Assembly (NCBI GenBank): GCA_027038275.1
Contig: JALVXC010000087.1
Location: forward strand, 1 to 42,503
Origin: Campylobacteraceae bacterium
GTDB lineage: Bacteria > Campylobacterota > Campylobacteria > Campylobacterales > Sulfurovaceae
DNA length: 42,503 bases
Direction of reading: 5' to 3'
In this document: in pieces, positions 41,501-42,503 of the stretch
How positions within the stretch are numbered: position 1 is the first letter of the stretch
Layout of the letters: each line of letters starts with the position of its first letter
Translations under genes and position numbers: made by a program
The notes under the pieces: generated by a model
The model's input: only the letters and a program-made list of their open reading frames with translations
Databases searched by the model: none
What the model was told of the DNA's origin: nothing

Positions 41501-41717
41501 CTTCTTTGCCTCTGGTCAAGCTCTCATTTTGCAACCAATGGCAATTAGTCTTGGGTTTGGGATTGCTTGGGCTACTGTTTTAAACTTATATTTTGTTCCG
41601 TTGATGTATGCTGTTTTGTATAGGGTAGATGAGAGAGGGAAGCGTGGGTTGTTTTTGCGTTCTTTGTTTTTGATATTACGATATAATAAATCTAAAAAAA
41701 CTAAAGAGAAATTATGA
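38517..41717 (+). CDS. RND-family efflux permease
   Basis: A 1066-residue inner-membrane proton antiporter of the AcrB/MexB/CusA superfamily. The layout is the usual duplication: helix 1 at about 14-32, a large periplasmic loop, helices 2-6 (about 335-480), helix 7 (about 530), a second loop and helices 8-12 (about 885-1045). The TM4 motif is GMLVDEAIVVAENIYRHIEM with a single Asp, and the TM6-adjacent motif is TATMTTVFAFLPLLIMSG. No periplasmic adaptor or outer-membrane factor is adjacent, which is unusual for a drug-type pump. Its substrate class cannot be stated. The stop overlaps the next gene by 4 bp (ATGA). Confidence 0.92.
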   Translation: MIRKFLEFAIDRPVLNHLVMVLMIVMSFFAYKSIPKEIFPPSQLDEIVISGAYVGASGDVLDKMVVKSIEDGLKTISEIDEVDTTIQNGLFTIKASILPHSDNQRVLGDVKDIISKSKRDLPADMDEPIARIMVHDYPLLLVAVAGGKSRKDLLDGADALKDRLSTIAGLASIDIRGESDEEVLITLDQKKIDAFGISKSAVYSAIGSLSSIFPVGTIKAKGEHLYISTINGEKSKKKLEETLLNINGKRLYLHDIASVRVGLAEPVQLSHFNSKPNISLNITKTKDGNAIELTKKVREVLKEFNKKYEGKLTFEAYTDTSIWIKNRLNLVSSNILFGLIMVFLALLLTLNVRIALVVGLGIPTSFMIALISAEMMGESINMLSLLGALIALGMLVDEAIVVAENIYRHIEMGKSPREASIDGAVEMFPAVLTATMTTVFAFLPLLIMSGEIGMFIRILPIMITILLLSSLFEAFYFLPLHAKEFFSMGKIEKIQQKSSIFWKTLISIYHFILKGLLKFKRTSLFVLVTLILVATGAMFKASKFQFMPEFDVQQIHLNGKVNINNSLTDTERYVTNIEKELLKSLDKKEVDSVTSVIGFKMNADQTFDTGDNLFHIFINLHERAPENFFDKYINPHFSLEYDDSDMIRTESAQTITKEIQKAILEKMRKLKDKEGRAIFEEINIYAQQTGMVGHDIEIGFSDENQSRVLATLAKVEKELATIKGVHSISDNATEGERELKLRVNEYGQSLGLNESYISNVLRGSFFKAEYSKMFNKDGLLRVKLEDKYKDQRDSLINFRVTTPDGQVVALKEVCDFLYQKSFVRIFKENGVKVYSLYASVEKSVVVPQEVMKKLKPLLDEVRKEGIKVIVKGEKKANDQIILEMTQAGLIAAFLIFITLVWMFNSFTQPLIILSIIPLSMLGVLVGTKLMGLNLTMTGAMGVVGLAGVVVNDGLIMLEFIRKANTTKEILEYAQQRFRPIILTSVTTILGLASLIFFASGQALILQPMAISLGFGIAWATVLNLYFVPLMYAVLYRVDERGKRGLFLRSLFLILRYNKSKKTKEKL

Positions 41718-42503
41718 AAAAGATACCTTATGGAATAAGTGATTTTAAAAGATTAAAAACAGAAAATTTCTATTTTATCGATAAAACGCACTATATAGAG
41801 AAGCTAGAAAACTTTCCCTCTAGTTTTATGATGTTTTTACGCCCAAGAAGATTTGGCAAATCTCTTTTTGTAGCCATATTAGAAGCCTATTATGACATCT
41901 ATTTCAAAGATGAGTTTGAAGCAATTTTTAAAGATACCTATATTTTAAACCACAAAACCAAAGAGGCAAGTAGCTATATGGTTTTACGGTTTGATTTTAG
42001 TGCTATTGATATTTATAATGTAGAAGAGAGTTTTAGATACTCACTAAAGCTAATACTTCAAAGTTTTAAAGAGAGATATAATTTAGAGATAAACTTTGGA
42101 AACGATAATCCTATCTCTATGTTTGAAGATATATTTAAGTATATTAAAAAACATCAATTAAATCTCTATATAATGATAGACGAATACGACAACTTCGCAA
42201 ACAGACTCTTTTTAAATAGCCAAGAGGATTACTTAAATATAGTTACAAAAAAAACAGCCCCATTTAAACAGTTTTTTACAACTCTAAAAGCAGGGACATC
42301 AGGAAACAATGCCCCAATTAAACGAATGTTTATAACAGGGGTAACACCAATGACAATGTATGATGTGACAAGTGGATTTAATATTGGAGATAATATCTCA
42401 TTGCACCATACATTTCACAATATGGTAGGTTTTACGCAAAATGAGCTAGAGAGAATTTTAGAAGATTATAAAATAAAAGATAAAGTCTCTATCGAAATGT
42501 TAC
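41714..42503 (+). CDS. AAA-ATPase-like / PD-(D/E)XK nuclease family protein, partial
   Basis: The first 263 codons of a protein cut off by the window end. The start MKKIPYGISDFKRLKTENFY, the Walker A-like RPRRFGKSLFVA and the Walker B LYIMIDEYDNFANRL identify the AAA-ATPase-like family (PF09820), whose members usually end in a PD-(D/E)XK nuclease domain, which would lie outside the window. These genes are often multi-copy and mobile in bacteria; the function is unclear. It overlaps the RND gene stop by 4 bp (ATGA), so it may be translated from the same message although functionally unrelated. Confidence 0.85.
   Translation, partial: MKKIPYGISDFKRLKTENFYFIDKTHYIEKLENFPSSFMMFLRPRRFGKSLFVAILEAYYDIYFKDEFEAIFKDTYILNHKTKEASSYMVLRFDFSAIDIYNVEESFRYSLKLILQSFKERYNLEINFGNDNPISMFEDIFKYIKKHQLNLYIMIDEYDNFANRLFLNSQEDYLNIVTKKTAPFKQFFTTLKAGTSGNNAPIKRMFITGVTPMTMYDVTSGFNIGDNISLHHTFHNMVGFTQNELERILEDYKIKDKVSIEML

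Noticed and set aside
1-42503. tRNA, rRNA or prophage genes
   Set aside because: No cloverleaf-like or rRNA sequence and no phage structural genes were recognised by eye. A tRNAscan or Infernal run would be decisive.

Overview
The window is an AT-rich chromosomal segment from a member of the Campylobacterota (Epsilonproteobacteria), most likely a free-living Sulfurimonas- or Sulfurovum-type organism. The evidence is gene content and order. There is an HsrA-type orphan regulator without a phospho-acceptor, a histidine kinase with the AHQWRQPL H-box, and CmoB. Two blocks match what I remember of Campylobacter gene order: ftsY / thioredoxin lipoprotein / 5-FTHF cyclo-ligase / rny, and cbpA-hspR facing htrA. 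Genus assignment is inference; no rRNA or tRNA gene was seen.

Region 1 (1-7,700) is accessory DNA. It opens with a tight operon of unrecognised genes (141-3907). These are a beta-propeller-like protein, an HExxH zincin-like protein, an alpha-helical protein, and three small proteins that together carry four copies of a C4 cysteine module, one of them with a CFI-box C-terminus. Next comes a RAYT (REP-associated tyrosine transposase) locus in which two 5'-only copies are stacked in front of one full copy. It is followed by intergenic repeats, an Rpn-family nuclease gene bracketed by one of those repeats, a solitary YgiT-type antitoxin whose DUF4258 toxin has decayed, and an IS3-family remnant whose transposase frame holds an in-frame palindromic insert.

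Region 2 (7,714-24,776) is mainly housekeeping. On the minus strand are a membrane protein, ftsY and a TlpA-like lipoprotein. On the plus strand are 5-FTHF cyclo-ligase, rny, a small hypothetical gene, a lipoprotein cyclophilin and cmoB. Then come hsrA, converging on an MBL-fold hydrolase, followed by a DegT-family gene lacking the PLP lysine, lpxK and argB. The region ends with an L,D-transpeptidase-like gene, fabD with an abutting 49-residue lipoprotein, a 7TMR-DISM histidine kinase, the MTA/SAH nucleosidase gene and a TtcA-family gene lacking one expected Fe-S cysteine.

Region 3 (24,887-29,892) is the most striking functional cluster. One promoter precedes DUF350, a membrane spermidine-synthase-like protein, an NspC-like PLP decarboxylase, two zinc-ribbon DUF4178 proteins and a 56-residue membrane peptide. 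I read it as a polyamine-linked membrane or stress module without an SpeD gene.

Region 4 (29,930-42,503) holds an AtpZ-like protein and a partner membrane protein. After these come cbpA-hspR, with a HAIR-like operator overlapping a near-consensus promoter, and the convergent gene htrA. The rest is kdsB, a TSUP transporter, uvrA, a small coiled-coil membrane protein with an apparently leaderless message, an RND pump without an adaptor, and the start of an AAA-ATPase-like/PD-(D/E)XK protein cut by the window end.
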